A DNA stretch of 64,000 nt from Scatophagus argus (taxonomy: Eukaryota; Chordata; Actinopteri; Scatophagidae), in the NCBI RefSeq assembly GCF_020382885.2, contig NC_058506.1, forward strand, positions 21,673,318 through 21,737,317. The letters are read 5' to 3'. Below, one piece after another: positions 11,301 through 23,393 of the stretch (its first letter is position 1; each line of letters begins with the position of its first letter). Under the pieces are notes generated by a model. That model saw only the letters and a program-made list of their open reading frames with translations. It was not told the DNA's origin and did not search any database. Made by a program: the position numbers and the translations under genes.

Positions 11301-14042
11301 TATTTTCTAATGCCGGCGAATAGTTTTCACCGCACTGCCAGGATTACATCACAAGCATCACAAAGGCAGATAATTAGAGTCACTGCAGGAGCTGCAGGGG
11401 GATGTTACTAACATGAAGTATCTGTGAATCTGCTATCTGTGCAGCGATGAGCTGAGGAGGAGACAATCCTCGCATTCTTATTTTTAGTGATTTCACTTGA
11501 GGATTTAACCTGCTGAATTCAATGTTTGCATTATGCTAACAGAAGCGATGGGCAAAGCTCTGAACAAGGTAGTAATAAACTGTGGGAATCTTTGAGTGAA
11601 GGTTTAAAGCTGACGCGTCTTCACCTCAGCGTGATTGTAAAGCTCCCCTCCAGAGATGTTTTAAGATGGATATAAAGCACAGATGTACACATGTTTCTAA
11701 ATCCTCAAAGTTGCATCTTCTCCTTCATTAAAATCCTGAATCTACGATCAGGAAACGTTGTGTGTGTGAATATGTGAAAAGTAAGTGAGGAACGTCTTAC
11801 TGGTGTGCAGCCAACTCTGGAAGGTGAGGCTGCATTTCTGGACATCAAACGGGAAGTTGTAGATGTTCAGGGTGCAGGCCGTCACCACCTGGATGGGCTT
11901 GTAGTTACGCACCAGGCCGTCGTGCGTCACGTAGACATAAGGTATGTCCGGTGACTTCCCCACATCCACGCTGCACGTTTCAGACAGAAGGGACAACAAA
12001 AGTTTGTCGTAAGAGCGTTTTCAGTCAGGCTGCAGCCACAAGCAGCACAAGTGATGGCAGCAACATCTTACAACTCATTGATGAGGATGTCAGGCACCCA
12101 GACGTTAGCTGTGGGCATAGAAACCTGTTTGACTTCATCAAAGTCTTCTGGGTTCCACACCAGGAACTCGTCTGTCCACGACTAAAATGTTCGAGAAAGG
12201 AAGAAGCTGAATGAGTAAAACACAAATAAACCTGCTAAGCACACGGCATCAGAAAACACACACGGTTATGTTGTGAAGCTGTGGAGGCAGAGCGAAGCTG
12301 CTGGTGAAGAGGATTAAAAACCACAGCAGGTTGAAGAGTCACACTGTTATTGTGCCAAACGGATGAGATACGCGTTTGCACACTGATGCAGTAAATATTC
12401 CAGGTGTGTTTTAACTTGTCTTTCTCTTACCTGTCTGTACCACACGTATGTTGTCAGGACTTGATTCTTCTCATCCTGCAGTGGAATACAAGAAAAACCT
12501 TTTTATACTTAATTGATTACATTTTATATTCATCACATGATGTTCATTTAAAATACATACTGACTATGCTCATATTAAATTACAGTTATTACCTGTTTGA
12601 ATCACATTTCAATAGATTTTTAGTGAAACTGGGCATCGATGCTCCGACGTGTGAGAGATTACTTACAGTTACTCACAAACGTTTTTCACAGAACACATTT
12701 TGACATTTCACAGTAGAAGTAGTACAGTAGTATAGTGGTAGAAGTATTTCTCATGCTGTGAAAGAAGCCTGTCGAGCTCACAATCAGACAATCGCATGTT
12801 AAAACATCATTTTTACTAACAAGGAACACGAAGCCCAGCATGAGCTGACACCAAAAGGGACCCAAATGGTTCTTCTTCAGGTCCCGTCCTCGGGGTTTGT
12901 GTGTGTTTCCTAATGAATGTGTTCAATCAGTCATATTCCTGCTCAGCCTCCACAAAATCACATGCCACTTTGTTTGTTGTTGTTGCCACAGGGAGGTAAT
13001 CAATCCACCCACGCACCCGGCCGACTGACAGCAGATGAGTGTGGACTCACCACGCTGAGGATGGAGTAAACCATGAGGTCTATGGCCACGATGGTGGACG
13101 TCCTCCAGTCTTTCACAGGTCTCACGCCCTTCTTGTAACCCGCACTCAGAAACTCAGAGAGCCGCACTAACGTGGCGTTGGCGAACCTCCCCGTGCTGCT
13201 GCCCAGCTTCTTCACTGAAAACGGACAAAACCTTCATCTGTTTCTGTGCGCGGACACGAACAGTTAGCCTTCAGTATTACATCAACACTTTTAAAATTCA
13301 TCTTTTTACTCCTCAGTAGGCAATTGGAAAATTAAACACAATTTAACTTAATAGATTTTCCTCTAAATGTAATCCTCAACAAAATAAATCAAGCAAATAT
13401 ATTAAGTTGTTTTTCACAGTTCAACTCAGGAGGAAAAGCAAATAAATATCAATAAATATAATGAATTGAGTTCCAACTGAATCTGAACCTGAAAGAAAAC
13501 AAAAAGTATAAAAACAAATGTCAAAATGTCCATGCAATGAAATGTAAATAATTTGAAGCTTACAGTGACTGTATGCAGAGTTTTATTTAACTGTATCTTA
13601 GCTGTTTTAAATCCAACTAATGAGAGCATACAAATCAAAGAAAACAAAACAATTCTGCATCCATATTCATTTAAATACACATACAAGAGTGAGAGAGCAA
13701 GAGTGTCAGTCGCTCCTGGTGGTTTGCAAACCTTCATGTATAATTCACTTCCCTTAAATTTGTAAAACTAATCATTTACGACAATGACAAAACACACACA
13801 GAAAGTTATAAACTGTCTATTGTTATCCATATTTTTGGCGTGTTTTCAATCAAATTTCCTCTCATAATTACTGACATCAGGGATGTTTTGTATTGGATTA
13901 ATTACCTTTGAGGTGAAACTGTAAGTCAAGTCTAACGCGTACATCTAACACCTGTGAATGAGGCTGGCGTACCTGTGCAGGCTCCTGAAGCTGCTGGCAG
14001 AAGCAGGAGGACGAGCGCAGTGCAGGCTGCTGAGGGTCTCAT
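8315..14042 (-). CDS. htr3a: 5-hydroxytryptamine receptor 3A (serotonin-gated cation channel subunit)
   Basis: Cys-loop pentameric channel subunit of the plasma membrane, opened by serotonin and passing Na+, K+ and Ca2+. Nine coding exons, joined in minus order: 14042-13973, 13214-13051, 12475-12431, 12181-12072, 11970-11801, 11148-10988, 10296-10086, 9419-9183, 8625-8315. All junctions are GT-AG and in frame, giving 492 aa (about 480 in mammals). Residues 1-21 are a signal peptide. The Cys loop is C162-C176 and loop-B tryptophan is W183. M1 is about 244-271, M2 about 279-300 with the family-perfect [13 protein letters not shown]3 312-332 and M4 about 465-486. M2 and the GTPLIG linker are near identical to mammalian 5-HT3A. 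The MA helix before M4 has R446, R450 and K454. The start is the first ATG giving a signal peptide in frame with exon 2. htr3b follows upstream with the same intron positions, so the pair arose by tandem duplication. Very sure. Confidence 0.97.
8700..8815. repeat. Teleost dispersed repeat fragment in htr3a last intron
   Basis: The block tttatatagcaccaattcac, then acaaaagttatctcatgaca, then gagcaggtctagacc is a widespread fish repeat that I recognise by wording. The transposon class is not determined. It sits in the last intron of htr3a, between the exons ending at 8625 and 9183. Confidence 0.6.
10350..10450. repeat. Fragment of teleost interspersed repeat (AGCTTAGCATAAAGACTGG type)
   Basis: The words gcttagcttagcataaagac and tgggaaaaggagggaaagct, then a degenerate tail ending near tcagtacacaaacag, resemble a short repeat found very often in fish introns. 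It lies in htr3a intron 6 (10297-10987). Class uncertain. Confidence 0.5.
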
Positions 14043-14098
14043 GGTGTCTGATGAAGGGCCTGGCGCCCGCAGCCTCCACGTCCCTCCACTGAATCCAT
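14039..14098 (-). other. Upstream ORF in htr3a leader, stop overlaps main ATG
   Basis: A 19-codon frame on the minus strand starts at ATG 14098-14096. Its TGA (14041-14039) overlaps the htr3a start as ATGA. A second, 8-codon upstream frame (ATGGGTCC...) lies a little further upstream, near 14162-14136. Whether either lies in the mRNA depends on the transcription start, which the sequence does not show. If included, this arrangement would make htr3a translation depend on leaky scanning or reinitiation. Confidence 0.45.
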
Positions 14099-14484
14099 CA
14101 CTGCGCTCCCGTCCGCTGCGAAAACCCTGCGAGTGTCACGCAGCTGGTGAGGGTGGACCCATCTGCTGCCAGCTCCTCCTCGTTCAATAAAACAGCAGCT
14201 GAAAGTCCTCTGCTGGAGTGCCGGTGTGTTCCGGTGAGGTGGAGGCGAGCTGACAAACAAACGTTTCAGCTTTTCATTCCCTTCATCGCGTAAAGCCCGC
14301 GGCGGCTTTGGGTCTGTTTTGCGTCACTTTCTTCATGCTGACATCCCAAATATTCAAGTTCAAGACCATTTAACCAGTCAACTCTCGCTTCTCGGTGTTA
14401 CCAGTTACAGATGCGTAGTAATATACAAAACCTGAAATAAAAACATGGAGAAATACACAGCAGGTACCTGAACAGGTAGCTGAA

Positions 14485-14695
14485 CGTTTATGTCCCAGTT
14501 ACAGCCTTAATGCTTGACTCTGGGAGTTTTCCGTGGGCTTTTGAAGCTGGCTTGAGGTGTGAACCCATTAAGCCACAAAGCACAAAGCGTTTTAATTCAT
14601 CCCAAACGTGCTGAATGGAGTTTAGTTCATCACACGTGCTTTTGTAGCACAGAGTGATTCTCAGTGCGCTGCAAAGTATCTCCACAAGCCTGAAT
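14485..14695 (-). mobile_element. Decayed Tc1-like DNA transposon fragment (end of transposase)
   Basis: On the minus strand the frame reads LNSIQHVWDELKR, then about 30 residues later LPESSIKAV. These correspond to the C-terminal DDE glutamate region and tail of Tc1-like transposases. On the plus strand the words catcccaaacgtgctgaatg and the stretch up to attaagccacaaagcac match the wording of common fish Tc1 remnants. No terminal inverted repeats remain, so it is a short dead fragment. A 5'-end fragment of a related element is at about 43010-43190. Confidence 0.75.
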
Positions 14696-15565
14696 GTAAA
14701 CGAGCTTTGTAATATAGATACAGATATATATCTATCTCTATATATTGTTATTATTATTATTATTTAAGCAAACACAAACTGGGATTTTGCGTTTGAATAT
14801 GAATCAGCTTGTGATATGACTTTGGTTTATTGACTTGAGTGACAGCAGCAGAGTTGTGTTATTAACTCTCGTCACTGTGTGATCCACCAGCTGACTGGCT
14901 GAAGTGGACCTGTTGGAGATCACCAGCATGCCTGTACTGGACTCAGAAATAATTAGAAATGTTCTCCATTCTGAATCTTTAGATCCATTAAATTGAATCT
15001 GTGAAGGCAGAACGTGAACCCCGCAGCCTGTGAGGGCTCCCAGCTGTCTCTCAAATCACTGTGTGCTTCACAAATAAGAACAGACAGGTTTATGGTCGGT
15101 TTGACTCTGTGGGGCTTTTATTTTCACTTCTGTCATGTATTATCCTCACAGACGGCTCAAAGCTTTCTCTTTTGTCCCAGCTGAACAGATACAATCACCA
15201 CGAGATGACATTCATATTCACAACAAAGCTGTAGCTGAACGTACAGCCATGAGTTACCTCACACTGACTAAACATCCATCCTCAGCTCTGTTGCATAACA
15301 CCGTGTAACCAGATCCACTGGAAGAGAAGGTTTGCAGATAGCGTGTAAATTGCATTAATATGGATCTTTCCACCGGCAAGCTTCCTATGATGCACTTTTG
15401 ATACTCTTATCATGACTATTAGGAAGCCAACAGGGACTGGAGACGCAGCAGCCGAGCGCTGGATGGGTTTTACTCATCTATTTTGTGGCAGTGGGATGGA
15501 GATTAAAGTTTGAAAACAGCATCATAGCATCACGCTGGCACTGGGGATTTTCTCCAGAGAGCTGC

Positions 15566-15571
15566 TTTATT
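15566..15571 (-). terminator. Candidate polyadenylation signal of htr3b
   Basis: AATAAA on the minus strand, about 470 bases past the htr3b stop codon. Use is unproven. Confidence 0.35.
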
Positions 15572-16039
15572 ATACAATATCTGTGAGCAAATCTTCACTG
15601 TCGGGAAAACATTCCCGACCAAATACAATAACGTCTCTGTCAAACGATGATGTCGCTGCACGGTGGCGGCGCAGTATCTGCACATTACGCACACACAACA
15701 GACACATAAAGGACAGCTCTGCTTTCAGACAGCTTACATTTTATCCTCATAGTTTTGGCAGTTGTTTGTACTGGTTAGTCAGCTGACGCCGTGGCGCTGC
15801 AGAGACAAGTCAGATGTTGCAGTACATGTTGCTGACAGAGAAGCGTTACCTTCAAATATACTGATATCACGTTCTCTCGTTGAAGTACAGTATGTATACA
15901 TGTATTTTAATTACACACTTTGTCTGCAATGTGAACTCTGCGTCCCAAATAACAGTCTGTTCAACATCAAAAGTAGGACGAGCTTTCAGTTACAGTGGAA
16001 TAAGATCGTTATGTCTCTGTCTGGTGGGTGACGGGGGTG

Positions 16040-19000
16040 TCAGGCGAAGCTCCAGCTGGCCCACAGCAGCAGCAGAGTACTGGCATACAAGACCAGGACC
16101 AGCAGGTAAAAGCGGAACAGGAAGCAGTCGAGCTTGGAGCAGAGGGACAGCCATTCAGCCTGAGCAGAAGACTCGGTGTCCTCGTGGGACAAGGCCAGGT
16201 GGAGGGACGCCAGCTCCTGGAGCAGCCACTCCAGCCCAGAGGGAGCACCCTGGATCTCATTCAAGGACAGCAGATCCTCCTCCAGCGAAGGCTCGACTTC
16301 ATAATCTGTGAGAAGATAGAGGTTTGAAATGTGAACATTTCATAGGCTATAGAGTTTTCTCTGAACACCTCCAAACCGATCATTATGGATGGGATAATCT
16401 ATTAACGTTCCTGACACCAGTGTTGTGTCGTGGCTCAGTTTCCAAACACTTTGATGCAGACTGTTTCATCTCAGCTGGCCATAAAAACAGAAAAACTCCA
16501 AGCAGCTGCTCCTCAGGCTCAGCTCTGCCTGAAGGAAGTGGGGAGGGGGGTCAGTCACTGAGCCTGTAGCTTACCAGCAGATGGGTTGGTGTAGTCGAGG
16601 GTTTTGATGGAGGTTAACGCGCTCTCGGTGAAGTCGTGACCAGCTGAGCCGTATTTGTCCAGCAGGCAGGCAGACACGGACATCTGCCTGACCTCCTTCT
16701 CACTGTGGTGGAGCAACTTCACCACCAGTATGGACTTGATCAGGCTGAGCATCAGCAGGGCCATGCACACCACGAAGAACACACCTGGACGGGGGCAGAA
16801 CAAAAAGAAAAGCTGCCAATGTCGCTGGTGACTCCATCCAACCAGTAATCCAGTCCGTGCAACATTACAGCACGGCTGTCAGTAACCTGACTGATACTCG
16901 ACTTGAGAATTCGTCTTCCATGAAAATATTGACGTTCATGTTACAGTCACATCTCAATCCCAGCATTGTTAATACACAGCGTAACTGCTGATCTGGGTGT
17001 CTTTAGTTGACTACATGACGTGGATTGAAGAAATATACAAAAAGCTGACTGCAATTGGTCGTGTTTTTAACAGCCTAAATCAAACAGAAGCTTCTTCTGT
17101 TGCCACTGATTGAGAAGCCGTGGCTTTTATCTTCTCATGTACTGAATGTACTCCAATAAATATCTGAGCCAACTCCAGTGGAAATCCTTCTCCAAAACAG
17201 GAAAATCATTCAGAGCACTCTGTTTATTCCCCTGCTAGACAAACGAGAACGTGTCTTTTTTCCAGCTTCAGACAGAATCGACAGGAAACAACAACAGGAC
17301 TACACGGATTGTCTGAGGAGTTTAATGTTAATGTAAAGCCCTGACACAACAGTAAAAACAATAGATGTACTAAAACGATCCAACAAACAGAAAATCCTGA
17401 AATGTCCGACCTATGAGTGGAGTTCTGACCGCGGTGGACGGCAGTTCGTCCGTCATGTTGACTCTGAAGACGGTGTAGCCCAGCAGTATGCTGATCTTGA
17501 AGGCGATGCGTGTGCCGCTGTTCAGAGGCAGGTAGAAGCTGATCACATCGACCAGCATGAGGAAGATGCTGGGGATGAGCAGACCCACCACGTACAGCAG
17601 GGGGCGCCGGCGGATCAACACCTGAGTGAGACCAGAGCACTGAGAGCTCAGATGTGATGGTGCATCCAGCTTTACTTTGTCATTGTGAGAAGCTCAGGTG
17701 TAAGTGAGAAATTTCACTGAAGGACGTGTGGCGGTGGAAGCCCGATGTGCACTGTAGCACATACGAGCTCATGATGTTAAATAAACAATGTTAGTCGACT
17801 GAGCTACACAGCTGGCTGTTTCTGAGCCAGCTGAATTTGCATGAATGTCAACATGAATTTAAACTCTGCTTTCTTACTTCTGGTCTTGTGCACTAAGCCA
17901 ACCATCTCTTTGCACTTTACCGCATCGCGTCGTTTCGTGTCGTTATTTCATACGCATATTTTTCAACTTCTGTTTAAATTCTCAAAATTGGAAATGAACT
18001 AAATCACTTTCCATCAGAAATGCTTTTCGTGTGATAGACTTTCAGCTTGAGCAATAAAACTGGGCCCAGTGTAACAATATCCCAGTGAGCCATGAAATGC
18101 TCCATTACCAAAAAGCCCTCGTTCTTTAAGCTGAATAAATAGCAGCCCTCCCTGCTCTCCACCTGCAATGGGCTATGGGGCCAGCACTAACAAGAAGTCC
18201 ATTGATCAGGCAGCCACTGAGACAGTCTCATTATGGTTGCTCACCCTCCCCTGTCTATCAGCCTCCCTCTCTGTCTGTCTCTTTGCTTGCCAGAAACAGC
18301 CTCGCTCTCATCATTTGGCATTAGCTCACTAGCCCGATCCATGGAGGTCGCGGCCAATTGCTTTACACTTTACAATTCTGCCGCACAGCGTGTGGGGGTG
18401 GGGGCTCACCCACAGAGGACTCGAAGGCCTCCATCGATAAGCAATCACAGCCATCACAGTGCAGTCAGTGGCTCACTTGTTGCAGAACTGTTACCACACT
18501 AGAAATGATCTGCAACTTCTCTCCTCCTTCACATTCAAACGATTTCCTGTGCGATAGAAACGGGATTGAGAAAAGAAGGCACATACGTTGAACTGGATGT
18601 GGGCATAGTCGGTGTTGTCTTGGTGGATTTGCCAGTAGCGAGAGGGAATGGACAGCAGTTCCCATTCTCCGTCATTCATGAACTCCCTCTTATCCTTAGC
18701 AATGGCCTCGGCGCTCCTCCACAGGGCCAGGTCTATTTCCTTCACTGCGGAGGGAGATATAATGAGGGATAAAGGGAGACAGTAGGTGGTTAAACAATAA
18801 AGGGAAACAGCAAAAACCTGCTTTCTCTTTTAATCATGTTCACACCTCTGCCTCACAGTAAGAGTATCCTCAGAGGCCGTGGATGGACTTAATCCATCTT
18901 ACTGTGGATTTCCTGCGCTGTTGCAAGGCAAGGAAACCAGATGATTTTTAAATTGTCCTTCGTTCCTCCTGGCTGGTGTGTCTGTCGCACAGCAGCTACA

Positions 19001-22000
19001 GCAGCTGAAAGGTCAGCGAGTGATGAAGCATGTGTGGCAAAATAATCCCAACTGGTGGATGGTCCACAGTAACAGGTGGTCACGCGTGAGGGGGCGTTGA
19101 ACTGGACCTGAGGCATTAGCTCACTTGAGTTACGCTGTTTTTAAGCCAAACTATCAAACATTACCCAGACGAATCTAACCTTTGGACATGTGGATTTGAA
19201 GGCTTTTCTCTTGCTGAGGAACAAAACACCTTTTTTGAAACATTTTATAGACAAAATGATTAGTCAGTTAACCAGGGAAGTAATGAACAGACTAATGAAA
19301 ATCGTTGTCTTTTGTGCCTCTGATTGTACGCCGTCTCTGATGTCAGACGTGAATGGCTTCCTTGATTTCTTTGACTTTTGACCCTTTCCTGATTGATGCT
19401 GTGACCGTATTGGTCTGAACACCATACCTGAGGTTCAGCTTCCTGTTTTGGGTCCTTGTTGTTTCACCATTGAAGTGATATCGTACACCATCACAGTTTT
19501 CCTCTTACGGATGAACCAGCAGATACCTATAGTGCTCAGATGCTTTGCTTGTGAATTGAAATTTCTGGCTAGATGTTTCAAAAGGGGGTCTCACTGGGAT
19601 GCTTCTGCTGGTCCCTACTCATTGTAAAACTGACCTTGATCTAAGAGTGTTTTGTCAAGCTCCCTCAAGGCTTAAGAGGATCTAAGATTAGGTTGTTCCA
19701 CCCAAATCACATTCCTCATGAGTGCAGCAGGGGTGAAAACTCTGTCCTGCAAATCCACTGAAGCACATCACAGGCGGGGAAACACACCTGAGTGAAGCCA
19801 GCTGCGGAACGTAAGGCTGCAGTTCTGCTTGTCGAATGGGAAGGCGTACATTTCCAGGCTGCAGGCCAGCACCACCTGCATGGGCCGGTAGTTCTTCACT
19901 GAGCCAGAGGAGTTGACGTACACATAGGGGATCGGAGGGGACTTCCCTTCATCCACACTGGTGAGACACGTGAAGGAGAGGGGACGAAAGGTGAGACATG
20001 GACAACAGGGCAGAATGTGACACTCGATGGGGCTCCTGTTTATGTCACTATGACCTCCTTACGTAACCATAATGGCCTTTTGGTGGCCTGAAGGTGATGG
20101 ATGTTCATGTTGACCACAAGTGACTTCAATGGAATTCAAATCTAGACTTCATTTCTCACTTTGGGGCAGTTATAGCCAAAGTGGAGGATATGAGTAAGAG
20201 GAGGGCGGGACAACCATTCTCAGCAAGTGCTAATATTTAGCCACAGCCACAGTTGATTATTCAGTCTCTTTGCTTCAGTGTTCTCAGAGGTGTGAGGACC
20301 CCTGAGCTGGGGGAGATAGTTCCAGTTAGCATGTTAGCATGACCGGCCAATCAGGGTTTAAACAGTAGAGACTGGGACTTGCACACTGGTCAACTTGCAA
20401 AAATCTTGAATCTTTTGAACTTTATCGTACTCTTTGCTGACCAGGTCAAGTGTCTTCTTCGATAGGAGAGGCACTAAATTAGGATTCAATACTCAAGCCC
20501 TGCTTTAGACGCTGCTAGCGCTGAAGGAGACTGCAGATGAAAATGTTTTACAGTAATTTCTTACAGCTCAGCCACGATAACATCAGGTATCCAGATGGCA
20601 TCAGACGGCAGAGAGATCTCCGTGATACCATCAAACTCCTCTGGGTCCCACACCAGGAACTCATCTGTCCAGATCTGCAAACAGAGGAAAGTTCAGGTAA
20701 AATAACTTGTGCATTAAGGTGAAAAAGCAAATCTTCTCAAAAACATTTAAAACAACTTTAACCTGAATTGCTTGCGTATTCAATGCATTCAAAACGAAGA
20801 AAAAAACACCCACACAGAGGAATGAGAGGCCACCTACTTGTCTGTACCAAATACTTGTAGTAATACTTTGAGTTTTTCCATCCTGTGAAAAGGAGAACAT
20901 CTTAAGGTTAAGTCTGAATAATACTTTTGTTTTGTATCAAGTGACTTGAACTGACTTGACCTGATTGCCATGACAACCAAAGTTGCGCGGAACTTGCCTT
21001 GAAGACAACACAGCATTTAACAAAACCATTGTATGAATAAAGATATTACAAGGCATAAAAACCATAAAACCCGGAATCACAGGGGACACTGACTGGGACT
21101 CGGGCTTCCGTCTTGACATCAAGTGTGTGTATTAACAAGAAATTCATTTTTACGTTTCACGTTAATTTGCCACTAGATCTCTTTAACCTGTCGAGTAAAA
21201 GAGAAAAACTAAATTTTAGCAGCAGGGTGATCATAGCTGAGAGCTTTCCAGGTTCACGTACCACAGCGAGGACGGACTGTAAGATGAGGTCTATGTAGAC
21301 CGTGGTGAGACTGGTCCAGTTGTAAACGGGCCGCACTCCGCAGTCGTATTTCCTCAGGAGGGTCCTGGTCAGCTGGTTCAGAGCCGATCTCTTCGGCTTC
21401 TCTGGCGCACATTCAGCCAGATGAGCTAACAGGCCACAAGTCTGAGGTTATCTGATTGTCATCTGATCGACAGGCATGCTGAGCTACACGGTGTGCCAGA
21501 AATTTAACATCTTTATTGTTTCGGCTGAACTTATGCTTACAAGGTGCATATTTGTGGAAAAAATATGCTGACGGTGAAATATCTGATGGGTCCTTAAAGG
21601 CAACACAATACAGAAACACTGGAGTGGGGTCTTCCCTGATGAGTTTGTAACATCTTTACTCTAAAAGACCTTCACAAAATCAAATGAGTGACGACTGTGG
21701 AAATAAAAACACGTGTGTTGTTTATAGCTTAACTTTTTACACAGTGACGTGAACGCGCCTGCTCACAGCTGAGGTCGTGGTGCTTCACGATAACCAGTGG
21801 CTACCAGGGCACAACATATTTTTATTTTCCATTATTATAAGAGCACGTGTGCACATGAAATATGACCGTCATTACTGAGTCTGTGAGGCTGGTTGCTGAC
21901 CCAATGTGAGCCAAACAAGCAGGGAAGCCGAAGTGTCAGCTGTCACAGGATGTTTGAAATCTAAAAATAAAGTGGCTGCATCGTGATGGAACATTTCACA

Positions 22001-22152
22001 AAGCAGAGATCTTTGAAACAAACACACGCAGCGCGCTGGTAACTTACACATGACGCTTCACACTATTCACGAAATATGATGTTGGCGTCATCTCTTTAGC
22101 CAAGAAAGAGCATCTTACCTGAGAGCAACAGCGTCAGCCAAATGAGAGACAT
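16040..22152 (-). CDS. htr3b: 5-hydroxytryptamine receptor 3B (serotonin channel accessory subunit)
   Basis: Second subunit of the heteromeric 5-HT3 channel. Nine coding exons in minus order: 22152-22119, 21401-21262, 20882-20838, 20674-20565, 19957-19788, 18744-18587, 17621-17411, 16784-16575, 16305-16040. They give 447 aa (mammalian 5-HT3B about 440). Exon boundaries match htr3a one for one. The short signal peptide is MSLIWLTLLLS. The Cys loop is C142-C156. M1 is about 223-250, M2 about 258-279 with GYTVFRVNM, the hallmark of the B subunit, M3 291-311 and M4 about 421-441. The MA helix has E401, S405 and A409 where 5-HT3A has basic residues. Loop B keeps a tryptophan (W163). In human the B subunit cannot form channels alone; expected role is to raise conductance of A/B heteromers. 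Start chosen as the only ATG that joins a signal peptide to exon 2 in phase. Confidence 0.95.
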
Positions 22153-23393
22153 CACGCCAAAAATCAGGCCTCTGGATTCCAGGTGTTGTCCAGATGTCAC
22201 ATGAAAACGTCTGCTGTTGACTCAGAAATATCCACAGTGTCACGGGGAGCAGTGGCGCTCAGCGCAGAGGGAGGACAATGGACGGGACAGTGCAGACATT
22301 TTGGTTGCTCTGGTATTGATTCTCCGCCGCCTCAGTAAGCTGATACGTGTAACAGTGAAGCGCGTTGGGAGGAAGGTCCCTGTAGTTTTGTTCCAGCGTG
22401 GTGCTTCATTACGGAGGAGCATGAACGCCGCTGATGTAAAGGTGCTTTGTGACCCTGAACACAACACAGGGAGTGTGTGGTAATGCACAGCGAGCCTGCA
22501 GTGGTCCACACACTCTTCACACTCCTTCCCACACAGCATCCTTCACTGTCGGTTTAAATAACATTAGTTCTTAGTTTAAAAGTTAAATGTCAGTCATTGA
22601 CTTATCAAGTCAGTTTTACTATCGCACCTTTTCCCAACAGACGACCTCGTCTGTTCTGCTGAGGACTAATGAAGGTGCTGATGTGGAAGAAGCCCGATGG
22701 AGCTAAATGAACCTGAAGGCTCCCTCACGCTGCTTTTACGTGACATCCTACTGAAGAAGACAAAGTTCCCAAAGACAGGAAGTACAAATAGTTTTTTTTA
22801 AAATGAACCTGGAGAAACATGTACAAATTATATATCAATCCTGTGTGATGAACTCACACCCTGTAGATAGTTTATATATAGTTATTAATATATAAGAGGC
22901 TTAAAATAAGTCAAGAATCAGTTTTGTGCTTTCAGTTTAGCTGAATTTACACAGTTAAAATTAAATTCGGTCATTGTTCATTTGTTCGGTTAATGTGTTT
23001 TTTGATCAGTTATACTGCTGAGGTTTTCTCTTTCGTTATGGACCATTTTGACTTTAAACATAAAAACTTTGAGAACAATTTTTCCTCGAAATTACATTGA
23101 AAATGAATGCAACTGACTGACTCGACAATAAAACGTCCATAAGCATGAAACATCACAAACTGCTTCACTGTTTTCCATTAAAGCGCCTAACAGGCTGCGG
23201 TGATCAACCTAAGCTGCGCCGTCACGTGGTGAGAGTCCGCGCACGCGCCTGTGTCCTGACAGGTGAGCGCGCGCAGCTGCCTGGTCGCTCTCGGCGCTCT
23301 GACGGATGGGGTCGGTTTGACGCGGACTCAGGGCTGAAGGTGTTTGTGGAAAAACAGGAAGAAATTCGGCGTTTTGTTTTGTTTTTGTCTGCC
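22153..23393. promoter_or_regulatory. Head-to-head spacer between htr3b and usp28
   Basis: The two genes diverge from this 1.24 kb segment, so it must contain both promoters or one shared one. The half near usp28 (about 23210-23335) is CpG-dense with CACGTG at 23223-23228 and no TATA box, typical of a housekeeping promoter. The htr3b side is AT-richer without an obvious core element. Human HTR3B and USP28 are also arranged head to head. Confidence 0.6.

Larger units (their letters stand above)
14043..16039. other. Spacer between htr3b 3' end and htr3a 5' end
   Basis: About 2 kb that should hold the htr3a promoter and leader (near 14050-14350, moderately GC-rich, no clear TATA box) and the htr3b 3' UTR. 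A minus-strand AATAAA for htr3b is at 15566-15571, about 470 bases past its stop. A Tc1-like transposase remnant occupies about 14485-14695. No other gene is seen. Confidence 0.5.

Noticed and set aside
15880-16327. Plus-strand frames over htr3b exon 9
   Set aside because: Antisense shadow of the GC-rich MA/M4 exon of htr3b.
23145-23393. Upstream in-frame extension of the usp28 first exon
   Set aside because: The frame is open to an ATG at 23145, but the extra 83 residues have no likeness to the short USP28 N-terminus and cover a CpG-rich promoter; the ATG at 23394 has better context and fits the family length.
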